Assembly: GCA_017163975.1 (NCBI GenBank)
Contig: JAFFSR010000239.1
Location: forward strand, 3,224,001 to 3,288,000
DNA length: 64,000 nucleotides
Source of the DNA: Anastatus disparis
Lineage: Eukaryota > Arthropoda > Insecta > Hymenoptera > Eupelmidae
Direction: 5' to 3'
Part shown: one piece after another, positions 40,934-53,031 of the stretch
Layout: each line of letters opens with the position of its first letter
Numbering within the stretch: the stretch's first letter is position 1
Translations under genes and position numbers: made by a program
Notes under the pieces: model-generated
The model's database searches: none
The model's input: only the letters and a program-made list of their open reading frames with translations
Told to the model about the DNA's origin: nothing

Positions 40934-43900
40934 AAGGTGCTATAAATACTCGTTCGGATCCGGCCAAGCGTAGACGATACTTCGCCTTCAATCAATCAAG
41001 ATTCGCTTCCGACCTAAACGTTCACTTTCTCTTTACTACTACTTCCTTTACCCCTCTTTTCTTTTCTCTCTCTTTCTTTCTCCCTTCAACTAAATTAGAC
41101 CCCTTATTCTACCTTTTCCTAGGCACACGATCTAAACTGATCTATTCCTTTATATATATACATTGCTTGCAAACACTTTCAAAAGTCTTTTTTATAATGT
41201 ATATCGTGTTCAAAAGCCAACCCTACAACAACCTACACTCGTGTACAAAAAGCGACTAACATACACAACGTATGCTACGGAATATCTTTTTTCTTTTACT
41301 TTACTTTTTTTTTCTTTTCTCTCTACATAAAGTCTCGATTATAGAGTTCGTTGTACGCTCATACCAAGGCCTAAGCTATATGTATGTATCTATATATGTA
41401 TGCGAGTTAAGCTAGGATATCGCATGCCGCAAATTATACGGATCGTAGAATATAAGCTACTAGAAGCGTACACCAGTTCACTTGAGCTTACAAGTGAACG
41501 TATTTTAGATTCTTTGCTTTTGCTACTCTTTCTCTCTGCCCCTTCCTTTCTCTTTCTCTTTCTTTTTACCGATAGCTCAGACTGATAATATATGCGAACA
41601 TACCGATATTCAAGTTCAATGCGAAATTTTACATATTATCGATAATTTAACATATTATTTCAGCCTTTGAGGAAAATTGTTGGATGCTAATGTTTCTTAT
41701 AAAAACAGAATTTACATTGATATTTCCTAAAGGAATAACTTTTTGTTCTTTTTAATAATTGTTCATATCCTAAAATAAAATAAACTTGTATATCAAACAA
41801 AATCTTATTTTAGCTTGAAAATTTTTATCCAATTTTCCAGAAATATTTTGACCAACGTGTACTATTAACTTTTACTATTATTTGAAATATACGATGTATT
41901 TTTCGAATACAGCTACGTTTCAAAATGTCAATATTTTCACAGCATCTATTGACTGCACGCTGCAAATAATACCTACAATACATTCGTTCTATAAAATAAT
42001 GCGCAAATGCACCTTCGCGTCTACCGTACGATGTAATCTAGAAATAGTTTAATGTAAATGTTTAATTTTTATTTTCTTGTTTGAAGTTTGATATGAAAGT
42101 TAACTGTTTTGCATTGCGATGAAATTTAAATAATAAATCAATGTATCAAGTAAAAACTTTGAGTTTTAATAAAAAAATTTTATGAAATGGATATATCAAT
42201 CATATTAAAAAAATTTCGCTCTTATTTATAAAAATAATGTTTAGAATAACAATATAAAATCAAATTTTGAATGGCAAAAGAAAAGGCAATTAATCTATGG
42301 GTATTATGAATGAATCTCGAGTGAAAAGTATGATAAAATTTAGATATCAGATTTACATAATCTTGCAAGGTTGACTTATATAACCAAAAGGTGCCAACAA
42401 CATAATGACATAAGCCGATCTGTGGTGGAAAGCTTTAGAGCAAACCACTGGGACTAATGGAGCGGTATACACAGAAGCATCACATTTCTCAAGAGGATCC
42501 ATCACACCGAATTATGACCCTTACCCTTCCTCTCTCTCTCTCTCTCTTAACCGTTCCCCCTTTACCTCTCTCCCCTCTCTTCCCCCCTTTCCCTTTTCCC
42601 ACGTCGTTCATAATATCTTTGGTCACCTTGTCTTCGGTTTCCATCCCTTGAGTATTTCCTCAAGCTTGTGTCTATGTCTGATTACATATTGACTTACACT
42701 ACTGGATACTGGTAATTAATATTTAAACTGTAGATAAAGAGTTTTATGTACTTTTATCGATGATGTATTTAAAGTGGATGGTATGATTACATCGTGAAAT
42801 GTAATCATTGTTTGTTAACTATTGAAAAGTTTGTAACGATCGTTTTAAATAAAAATTAATTTCTATTGATATGTTACTACTTCATGGCCATCGTCAAAAA
42901 TTATTTTTTGGAATATTATACAAGAAAATATCTTACAAAATGGATAAGTTTATAATTATTTTCTAGCAATGAACAATAATTTATTAATGGCTATGTTGAT
43001 TGTTTATCAAGAACTTCTTGATCATAAGTTTATAGAAAAAAAAGAAAACAGAATTTTTTTTTTAATTACAAAAGATCTCTCTTAAATTAAAATGCAATAA
43101 ACATTTGAGTATTTCATAAAACAACTTTATAGAGCTTTAATAAAAAAAATTAGAGAACTTTTAAAAAAACTGCAATCGATCCGAGTGCTTTAACATCATT
43201 TCAAACGTAATTGATTCAAGTAAAAAATGAATGAAAAATAATAATAATAAAAAAAAAGAAAATAATTTGCATCTCAAGTTTTCATCAAAGCGGAAGTAAT
43301 AATCAGCCATAGTGTTAAGGGTTTTCCTCGTTTCAAATAGCCGTAAAACTAATTACAGCTGACTTGCTTCGAAAAGAGGGAGAAAGGATAAGAGGGGAGA
43401 GAGTGGAGAAGGGGAGGGGGTTGAATATAATACAACAGCTGTTGCCGTGAGTTCTTATCGCGATCATTATTGAACCTTAAATGAAAATGCATTATAAATG
43501 AACTCTTGCGTGTATATAGGGAATGAAAGAAAAAGTTTTAGTGTAGGTGTATATATGCATACATATACACGTTGTATATATGAAAATTTTCTAAAAATAA
43601 AAGGCTTTTGAAATTTTCAATCGAAAATTTTTTGCTAAATTCGATAAAGCTACCACTCGAATGAGAGACGAGGCAATTTTTCCAGCTCAACTGTCAGCGT
43701 TTAGTAAAAAAAAATATATAAAAAGAATGAAAAAAAGTATATACACATTCGTTTTGCTATACGGAAATCGATAGACCAAATGCTCTCTCCTAGTCGACCG
43801 CACATAAATGTTTCTTACCTCTTTCTCATCCACCTTTTATTTTCTTTTTTTTTTTTTTTAATACGTACATATACATAATCCGCGTGTGCAGTACATATAT

Positions 43901-46064
43901 ACTCAGCAGAGTAAAAAATACCAGAGAGAAAGTTTGGTCGAGTAAATTTATGGCGCCAGTGACTGGTACCCGTATGTATGAGCGTACATACATGATACTC
44001 GTTGTAAAAGGCAAATATTATACATGTACATAATGTTTTGAAATAACGCAACACGAGATTTTACACGTTGCTATGCATGTAGTTTGCATGTCATCCTTGT
44101 TTGAGATTTTTTTCATTTTTTATTTTTCATTTCAATTCACACGTAATTTCTTGTTTTACTTTTGTAATCAAACCAGCTCGAAATTACGTATTATTCGCGT
44201 AATAACCGAGGGGCTTGATTGTCGATCGATTTTTCAAAGTTTTATGTATACGTATATTAAATTTTCTTTCTTTGTTGCTCGATCATTTTAGCAGCTTGCT
44301 AAAATCCCATCAAAACTTAAAGGGTCAAAGTTGTTATAAACAAGAAAGTTATTTAATGGAAAATGTCGCTTAGGATTATTATCGTTGCTAACTACTTTAC
44401 CTTGACTAGATTAATCGAGATTTATCCGAATTCTATTCAATTTTCGCTTTTATCTTTGTTTATTTTTTATTTCCTTTTTTGTTTGGTGTGTTACGATCTT
44501 TTACTTGCTCGAAAACTAGGGGACAAACTCAAGTGGCAAGTTGAAATGAGAAAAAGAATAAAAATAAAAGAAAAAAAAACATTAGGTAAGATGCTACCCA
44601 ACTATTGCTGCTACCAGTAAAGAAATGGAAAAAAAAGAAGGAGGATGCCAGAAAGTCTTGAGAGTTAAGGTATGGGAAAGGTTCGATCGTGAGAAATTGC
44701 TTTTACAGTTGAATTCAAAGTGCGCTGCCGTAGAGATCAAAAGTTCTGAAGACAGTGCGGGATGTTACGTTCGATAAAAATGAAAGAAAAAAAAGAAAGG
44801 AGAAATGCGACGAGATGCGAAAAAAGGATGAAGTATGTAGATCGGGCCGGAGCGATGATGGTAAAGAGCCGTATTAAAAGAACGTTTTTTTTCCTCTGAT
44901 ATATCTTTATCTAAAATTTCTTTTGACTATTACATTTGCGTTTGTATCTTATGAGAAAAAGGCTTCGTTACTATTTTTTTTAATTAGTATAAACTGAAAT
45001 ATTGTGCATTACATCTTTTATTAAATGTCAGATTTAATTTTTAATGACTCGTTTCTATAATACGAAATTCCTTCTTAAATGTCATGTTCGTAATCTTGAA
45101 GTGACTTAAATTTTTATGCAGTCATTTAGCGAAGTGCCTTTTGATAAATTAATGAAATACCGTTCTTTAACATACCATATGTCACGTCTTTCTTAAATCC
45201 TTGTCATTTATTGTCGTATTAATTTTCATGAATATTTCAAAGACCCATTGTGATTTCGAGTGATTATGAAAAATAAAAGCAAAAGAAGTAACTGTCTGTA
45301 AAGTATTTTGTAATAAAATGTAAGCACAAAATGATGAGTGAGTTAATGAGCTGAAGTTTAATTTTATTGAAAACTGAAACTCTATAAATAATAACAGATA
45401 GTAATTAGTTTATTAGCTACGAGATATTTAAAAGCATTTATGAAAGTTTTATAAAAATACACGACCTTGAAATTTAACACTTTCGTTATCAAACTTTTGC
45501 CTTGACTTTCGATAAAACTCAACCTATAGTACTCTTATAAATATATTTAAAACATACGGTTGAAGCGAGTAAAAAAATTTTTTGTACTATCTTTTTTTTA
45601 TTCTTCTTAATAAACTCAGTTTTCAGTAACTAAGCTTACGCATTAATAAGACATTATGAATCTTTTTAACTTCAGTCACTTAAAATGGCATTTAATAAAG
45701 TGACAAGTATACAAGTGTCGGACAGGTTAATTTTTTCCACTCTTCCAGCATTCTCTAAAACCAGTAAATAAGAAAGTTTTAGCAAGATGTGCTTTCTCGT
45801 CAAAAGTAAGAGGAATAAAAGCAAGACTAACAGAGAAAAGTAGCATCAAGCCATATCGTAAGCAACCACATTAACGCATCTTTCTTCCTCTCTCTCCTTT
45901 GCTCATTGAAGCTTTACTACGAGCTTGAAAACTAAAGGCAGCAGGTAAAAGGTAACGAAGAAAGCTGTAAGGGGTACGGGAAAACGTATCAATTACACTT
46001 GAAAGATTAGCTTTCTCCTTCTTCAAACTACCAACTCAGAAATTAAAGAGAATTAGAGAAAGAG

Positions 46065-46089
46065 AAGAGAGAGAGAGAGAGAGAGAGAG
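46065..46089. repeat. (GA)n microsatellite
   Basis: About twelve GA units in intron 4. Confidence 0.95.
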
Positions 46090-48344
46090 TAACTTTTAGC
46101 ACTACTCTGAATTTTCAGAGAACACGCGAGATGGATCTCTTTTCTTCGTCTAATCTAACTGCAATCTATTTATATATAACTTTTTGGGTTTTAGACACGC
46201 CCTTTTATCTTTTTCTCCTCTTCTCTTCCTTTATATAACATCTCCTTAACTTAATATAATTAACTAGCTTTTAATTGAGATCTTGTGTCTTTTCTAACTT
46301 TGCTTTACCTTTAATTTACTGAATTTTCTATCAAAGTACACGGATACTCCATTATATACCGAATTCAATTACATTCATTTCATCATATACGTTAATACAT
46401 TAAAATACTTTATTTATAATGTAAGAAGAGAACTTTTACGAGAAAAATTTTCTTTTAATCCGTTCACTATGTTTGGCTACTATGAAAACAATAATTGACT
46501 ATAATTAATTTAAAGTTAATCAATAAATTCTGAAAAAATTTAAAATTTTCATATAATAGAGAATACATTTTCGCCAAACAAAATTTTTTAAATATTATTT
46601 GCAACTCTAAAAAACAAAAAAAAGTGATGGATCCTCAAATTTTAATTATAAATTTTAGCAAATGCTTATAAAAAAAATTTACAGCGAAAAAAATTGGTCA
46701 GAACAAATTTTCTATCAACCGTTTATCTTTGAATAAACATGAATGAACAAATTAATCAACGTCAATATGCGATACTATGTATATTCGTATAAAATTTCAT
46801 GTATCTAATTGCAATCAAAAAGTTTGTTTTGGCGAACGACGAAAATTTCCCTCGAAATCTGTCATTCTGAAGTATTTTGTTTATGTATTAATTTAATTAA
46901 TCAGAAAATTATTATTAAAGTTTTGAAATTCTATTGCTTACCGTTATGTTTAATCAATATTTCATCGGCGCTTTGCATTTTCTCATTTCGGCTACCCCTG
47001 CTCCATCCAATAGCTTTTATACCAACGTATATAGTTTAACGCATTAGTTTAGTGCTTGCTTTATTCTACTTCAATAATTAACGTGTATTATATTTAATAA
47101 AAGTTATATTAACGAGCAAATTTAATTTTTAGCTTCCCTTATAATAGCCCTTTATCATTTATAAAATATGTTGCTGTTGCCTTTATTTTTTTCGTATAAA
47201 TTATTATACGGGGCACATTGTTATCGTCGCATAAAGGATATGTTAAACGAACGTGTTATTTAACGATAAATATTTTAATAGTAAATACTTTTTTTTTTAA
47301 ATCCATATAAATTATTCGTATACGTGAAAAAAAAAAATTTCATTCAAAATTTTGGACATTATAAATGAATGCGTCGTTTGTTTTATTTTATATCCACGTA
47401 CATTTTTCACGTTAAATGAATGAAACAATACATGCATTAATTACAGCGCACCCCCCAGAACAATATCGTGGTTATAAGCTTAAAGGATAATATTAGGAAA
47501 TGAATAAAAGGCTATAGAGGGATTGAAAAAAAGAGGCGAAAGAGAAAAAATAAATATGAAGAAAGGCTTAAAGGAAGTATAGGGTGAAGTTATAAGAATG
47601 TTACTGGACAAGGCACGCGCGTATATACCTTGTAGAATAATGATTTCTTGATAAATGCCTGGAATTATTATTTTGACGTTTCGTTCAAGCTTTATTCTTT
47701 CCTCCTCTCTACCGTGGTTCTAAAAAAAAGAGGAAAGAAAGAAAAAAACAAGAAGGGAAAAAAAGAGAGAGAAAGAAAAGAGAATCGCCTTGCCTACAGT
47801 GCTATTAATCACGTCGACGAAATAAGCGAGGCAAGAAAAATTATTCTCAGAGAAAAGAGCATACCGAGAGAGGGATATATAGAGAATATATAAGAATGAA
47901 AGAGAGAGAGTAAAAAGAGGGAAGAAAAGACCAACCGAAAGGAGGGAGAGAGAGAAAAAAATGTTACAGAACACGCCTCGTGCCTTTCATTGTTTTTACC
48001 ATTTCGTTTTAACTTTTCAGGTTTCTTGTTCTCTCTTTTTTTTTACCATCCCTCACTCTTCTCTCCCCTTTCTTGCTCTTTTTATGTTTTCATCATTTTT
48101 TTTTCTTCTCGTTCTCAATTACGTTCGAAATTCAATTTAAAAAAAAGGCACAAAGTCCTATTGAATATTACCTTTACGAAACAAAGACTTTGTCCCGCTC
48201 ATTAAGTTGACAATTGAATAAAAATTTTAGTGTAGGTTAATTAGAACAAGAATTCTGTATATAAAGTGTTAAACAATTGGCAAAGAAAAAAAGTTAAATA
48301 AAAACGAAATATTATCCAGGACTTATTTCCATAATTCTGATAAA

Positions 48345-48443
48345 TTATTACCGGTACGCTCGGTGTAAAATTGTGAATATTATCCAAAGTGGGAACTTGA
48401 TTGTAGAAAGCCGATATACGTGTACGGTATATAGGCACATAAA
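48345..48443 (-). CDS. Possible second exon of the unidentified minus-strand gene
   Basis: The minus strand here reads IYVPIYRTRISAFYNQVPT then LDNIHNFTPSVP, followed by a CCG|GTAATAA donor-like site. It is in phase with the candidate exon ending near 48480 if the 41-base interval (CTATAG acceptor) is spliced out. Mixed amino-acid composition is the only support. No known domain is recognised and no further exon was found. Confidence 0.15.
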
Positions 48444-48474
48444 TCTATAGAAATCGATTATAAACAATGCGAGC

Positions 48475-48593
48475 GAAACAAATACCTCTTTGGATTGTAA
48501 TAATTTCCCTACGAGACGACAACATCGAACCAATTGTTTCTTCATTAACGACTCATTTGCGCTGTTCAATAATATATCCTCCCTTATCCCCAT
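48475..48593 (-). CDS. Possible exon of an unidentified minus-strand gene
   Basis: From an ATG at 48593 the minus strand reads MGIREDILLNSANES then LMKKQLVRCCRLVGKLLQSK. This is more balanced in composition than the surrounding AT-rich intron. It runs into a GAG|GTATTTG sequence that could be a splice donor, although the frame also stays open past it. An in-phase second segment follows at about 48345-48440 after a CTATAG acceptor-like site, but the implied intron is only about 41 bases, shorter than usual. I recognise no family, and it may be a chance ORF or a decayed sequence. Confidence 0.2.
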
Positions 48594-50433
48594 GAAATTA
48601 TGACTTTAATATGAGCTATTGTGACAGTGATATGGATAAATGCTTGTATATTTAGATTGTAAATTCGTTTTTTTTCAAATCAAAAGAAAAGGATTTGATT
48701 ATTGGTTAATTAATAGTTAGAAAATTGTTTTCATGAATTGATACTGTAAGGAATGGTAAAGAAATGATAAGACTTGTGGTATATTTAGATATGTTGTAAC
48801 TGAAATAATTTTAATATACGAGCAATTTCATGTAAAATATTACTTTTCTCAACCATAAAATGAAAAAATATCTTTTGCTTAGAGCATATACTAATCAGAA
48901 AAATTTTTAGGGCAATGTGTATCCTTTAGAACGTGATATACCATTTATGAATAAAGCTTTTCAAAGGGCATGTTATTTTACTGAAAATTTTCGTTTTAAT
49001 GAATTATTGAAATACATAAAACTTTCCTTGCAAATAGAATTCAAATTAAACGTAATTTTTCATGAATTTATCTTTTATCTGAAATTATAAATTAATACTA
49101 ATCAAATTCGTTTGATCAAATTTATTAGGATTTATCTCCGTAAAAAAATTACGATCCAATTCAAATTTAATAAAATATAAGCGATTTGAGCTTACAATTT
49201 AAAATTTAGTTTTTCATATGAATTTTCATAACTTGTTTGAATAACGCGCTGTATAAAGTGCTTACCTGGAATTGATTTTAAAAATATCTGAAAATAAATA
49301 CTATATTAAATTTAAAAGTACATCATATTTAAAGTAACATATTTAGCTATATATATATATTTATTTTGATGAATAAAATGAACTGTTTATTTTATTATTT
49401 ACCAAAAAGAACCTTTGTAGCTAATAATAACTCAATAGAAAATCTAAAAAAGAATAAAAAATGAAAATTATTATTTATTGTGCATAACGTCTATGATAAT
49501 AATTGTGTTTTTTAATACACGCATCAAAGTGATCAATTAATAGAGATTCTCAATTTAAAATAAAAAATTTGAAAATCAATTATCCTATTCGTTAGCTTTT
49601 AGTTAGCTACTAGTTGGTACAGATAATATGTTGCTAACCAATTTGTTTTTTTTATTTTTAAATATTTTTTTACCTATACAGCTGGATTAAAACGTAAAGA
49701 TTTCTACTAAAGACATCCGAAATTGTAAAAACGATGTTTGGACCAAGAGGATCAATCAATCAGAGCACAAATACTAGTCGATAAAAGGACAAAATAAAAG
49801 ATATTTTTTAAATATTCGATGTTTTGAAGTATGACCTAAGCTCTTGCACTCTGATTACATTGAAAAATATTAGTATAATAAATTTTTTCTCTATCGAAAT
49901 AGAATTTAATTGAAAAGTTTTAAAAGATTATTTATTTTAGTATCTTAAGTGTCCGTTTACCAATTGGTTGGCCATATCTAGGGACAATATTTATCGTTAC
50001 AAAAAATTCTTGCATTCAATTTGCTTTCAAATTTACGTTTGTTCTTCTGTCATACAAATGTAAAATTATTTTCACTTTAATTCTATAATGTTATAAAAAA
50101 AATTTCAAATTTTTCATTAATTTGTCAAAACTAAAGATTTTAATAAAAAAAAAGAATTTAACTTTGATAAAAATTATTCACAACTAATTTCACGTTCAAA
50201 AAGATATGCAGGATAAAAAAAATTCTTCTGATAAGCGAGCTCAAAGAAAAAATAAATTTTTTTTCTCTCGTTTTGCGACCGAGAAAAATGAAACTCTTTA
50301 TAAAATCGCTCATTCGAGAAACTAAATTTTAAATTGTGAACGAAAACTGAGCGTCAAAAGTACCTCTAAATTGTTACCAAAGGAATGTATAAATTAATAT
50401 TAGACAATCATCAATTTATAAAATTAAAAATAC

Positions 50434-50515
50434 TCTTACCTTGCATAGTAATAAAATGTTGAAAAGCTAATTAATCTTACCTTACATAATTATAATATGC
50501 TAAAATAGCAAATAA
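50434..50515. repeat. Diverged 41-bp tandem duplication
   Basis: Two adjacent units both begin TCTTACCTT(G/A)CATA and continue with similar AT-rich sequence (TAATAAAATG versus TATAATATGC). The pair lies about 140 bases before the exon at 50654. Confidence 0.5.
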
Positions 50516-50653
50516 AAATCTTTTATCTACAATTAATTGAAAAAATTAATAAGAATTATAATATCAAGTAAATAACTAACACAAATCAAATAAGATGAAT
50601 TTATTATATTAATTTTCTATGGTAATGTATTTTTTTTAAATTTCTGTTTATAG

Positions 50654-50843
50654 GTTGTTAACGTTCTGCTATCTAGCGGCGTTGAATTGTTGGCTAGTAT
50701 TATGTCCAGCGACGTTATCGCACGATTGGCAGATGGGTTCCGTTCCTCTGGTTGCCTCATTGGCGGACACCAGAAACTTGGCGACGTGCCTTTTCTTCGG
50801 TGGCTGCCTCGTACTCACGTATAGAGCCTTTACGGACTTTGAG
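50654..50843 (+). CDS. Tmtc1: Tmtc1-like exon E (LSHDWQMGSVPL motif)
   Basis: The exon is 190 bases long, with a TTTATAG acceptor and a GAG|GTAAGC donor. The first G completes arginine and 63 codons follow, ending in phase 0. The order of motifs is LLTFCYLAALNCWLVLCP (membrane helix), then LSHDWQMGSVPLV, then LADTRNLATCLFF leading into another helix (GGCLVLTYRAF). Human TMTC1 has closely similar motifs in the same order, including an RNLAT stretch. In the family the D-W and S-(I/V)-P-L residues sit in a conserved loop between helices. This is one of the two most diagnostic exons in the window. Confidence 0.96.
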
Positions 50844-51390
50844 GTAAGCTCTATTTTTTCTTATATTTGAAAAAAAAAAATTTTTGGTTTTTTTTTGTCT
50901 TTTTTTTTTATTTTGCAAATCCAAATTCCGCCCTTCCAACTATCCTGATCATTTGTGAACATGCGCCTGAAAATCAATTTTTTATTTTTCATTTATTAAA
51001 TTTCCTGAATATTCTGAAAGGAAGGTTTTGTTATTTTTTTTCATGGTAACTATGTTTGGAGAATAATCTAATTTGAATGGATATGAGTGGTTGATTGAAT
51101 TACTTTATATTTAACCTTTTTATTCGACATTAAAGCCTTTTTTTCAAAGATGCTTTAATACAAATTTTCATTGTATAATTTACAAAAAATTCCAAGATAT
51201 TAATTTGATTGGATTAAAAATTTTTATAGTAAAAAGGATAAATTAAATTTTACTATGTTCTATACCTAGACTTAAATAAATGAAGTTCTTTTCAATTTTT
51301 CAACGCAATTTCTATAACGCGCTTTAGCAAGTTTAGAAAAGTTTATTTTCATCATGTCAAATATAATTTTTAGAGAAAATTAAATTTTTT

Positions 51391-51510
51391 TCTTCTCAAA
51401 TTATTCATTTGCTTTCCTATGTGAATTACAATTTTTATAATTCTAATTTTCATATTCTTCTAATTCATTTGCTTTCCTATGTGAATTCTAATTTTTATAA
51501 TATTATATTC
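51391..51510. repeat. 60-bp tandem duplication
   Basis: ATTCATTTGCTTTCCTATGT followed by GAATT and AATTTTTATAAT occurs twice, exactly 60 bases apart. Only two bases differ over about 38, so the duplication is fairly recent. It sits in an intron with no coding effect. Confidence 0.85.
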
Positions 51511-52204
51511 AGAAGGTAAACAAGATTTAAGAGTAGAAAAATTATTCGTACTAAAGACAAATGGACTTTGATAAATTATAAGGTCATTCTGTGTAAAAAT
51601 TTAATTTAATTATTTTATCGAACGAAATTTAAGCCAAATTTACTTGTGTTTTATGGAAAAATAAATTTTTCGGATTTATGAAAATTCAAACGAAACTCAA
51701 ATATTCGTAAAAGAGAAAATAATTTTAAAAATATTATACAAAATTTGTTTTTCTCATGAAACTAAACATGTCAAGTTTTGCCATTTAATCATTGAAAATT
51801 TAATTTAAAATAACGAAAAAATTTTCTATTTTATCCAAATATTTATAAAATTCATAAAAAAAAGATCCTCGTAAAGTCAACGATATTAATTTAAACAAAA
51901 AAATGAAATACGAAACCATTAACTCGCGATAAAACTAAATATAGCCTCCTTTCAATAACAATCTATTAAACGAGAAATGAAAGAGAGAAAAAAAAAGCTT
52001 TTGAAAAAAACAGTGCTTACTTGATTAAACGAGCTCATACACATACCGCGTGTATAGCATAGAACTTGAGACCACTTCTCTCTCTCTCTTTTTTTTCTTT
52101 TTTCTTCTCTATTAAAGAGAGCTTACGTTTATGTGCTATGTGTATAAGCTAATCAATCGCGCAATGCATAATTGAGCGTACACCGCGTAAACATTGCTAG
52201 AGTG

Positions 52205-52280
52205 CATTATATATCTCTCTCTCTCTCTTTCTTTGTCTATAAAGCAAGCTAAAGAGAAAGAGAGAAAGATATATAGAGAC
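52205..52280. repeat. Imperfect GA/CT hairpin
   Basis: A (TC)n-rich arm after TATATATC is followed by TATAAAGCAAGCTA and a (GA)-rich arm ending in GATATATAGA, so the two sides can pair imperfectly. It lies in a GA/CT island of intron 5. Confidence 0.45.
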
Positions 52281-52444
52281 TGAGCATTGCGTCGGTATAG
52301 AAGCGTAACCACACTTTAGGATGGGGTTATATAGCTAGAGAGAAAGAGAGAATCCATGTCCTGTGGCATCAACTGTTCGCTGACTGCTAAATTCATAACG
52401 GCGTTACGCGAGCTTGCTTGTACTATTCTACGAATTCATCTCTT

Positions 52445-52465
52445 TCTCTCTCTCTCTCTCTCTCT
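52445..52465. repeat. (TC)n microsatellite
   Basis: About ten TC units in intron 5. Confidence 0.95.
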
Positions 52466-52863
52466 ACTGTGCTTTAAATACATTTGAACAAGGCTTGGTG
52501 CAAATGTGTGCAGAAAAGAGAAATATATAGAGAAAGAGAGAACGTAGAAGTAACCGTACAATACGCGTAACACGGATATTCGCTTTCACAGACGCATCTC
52601 TCCTATGTATGTTGCGCACAAGCGCTTTGATCCTATATATCTACATTATACATTACCATTCGGTTTATGGCTAATACTCTCAAAGTCCGTATAACCTTGT
52701 GCTTCTATTTACTTATAATACAAATTACTTAGATTTTTTCTTTTATCTTTTTATACAGGAGAGAGAAATTCTATGGGTAAAATTGTTATATTCCATTGTA
52801 ATTGCGAGACGTAATTGATTAAGTAGAAACATTATTGTATAAGGTAAAATTTGCTTTACATCG

Positions 52864-53031
52864 CTGGTAGAAAATAGATTATTCTTCGGACATAATTGCC
52901 GATCCTAAGCATGTTAAAATGACACTTATCTAGAAATTATGATTAAAGTATTTCCAAAATTTCTATATAAATTTCATTTTAACGCGCTTAGATCAGCGAT
53001 TATGTCCAAAAAATGGTCAATTTTCTACCAG
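52864..53031. mobile_element. MITE-like inverted-repeat element, 168 bp
   Basis: The left arm starting CTGGTAGAAAATAGATTATT is matched by the reverse complement of the right end (CTGGTAGAAAATTGACCATT). Similarity continues inward through GGACATAAT, CGATC or TGATC, AAGC and GTTAAAATGA for about 75 bases per arm. The element is thus almost entirely a diverged palindrome without coding capacity, as expected for a non-autonomous DNA transposon. Target-site duplication is not clear. Confidence 0.75.

Larger units (their letters stand above)
29725..50653 (+). other. Tmtc1: Tmtc1 intron 4 (about 20.9 kb)
   Basis: This is the largest intron, running from GTAAGC to TTCTGTTTATAG. It alternates between GA/CT-rich islands (about 33430-36300, 36700-37080, 38500-39450, 39830-41580, 42430-42660, 43370-44060, 45830-46100, 47500-48080) and almost pure A/T stretches (for example 37660-38020, 41620-42380, 44900-45700, 46260-46800, 48640-50640). 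Many chance ORFs occur in the pyrimidine-rich parts, and none looks like a known protein. A possible minus-strand exon pair lies at 48345-48593. A 41-bp tandem repeat lies at 50434-50515. Distal regulatory elements could lie here, but I see no specific proof. Confidence 0.8.

Noticed and set aside
44980..45720. Possible inverted repeat around GAAGTGACTTAAA and CAGTCACTTAAAATG
   Set aside because: Matches are short and interrupted, and no clear arm borders were found.
49600..49990. Possible inverted similarity (CTAACCAATT versus ACCAATTGGTTGG)
   Set aside because: Only short matches in AT-rich DNA. Arms do not extend convincingly.
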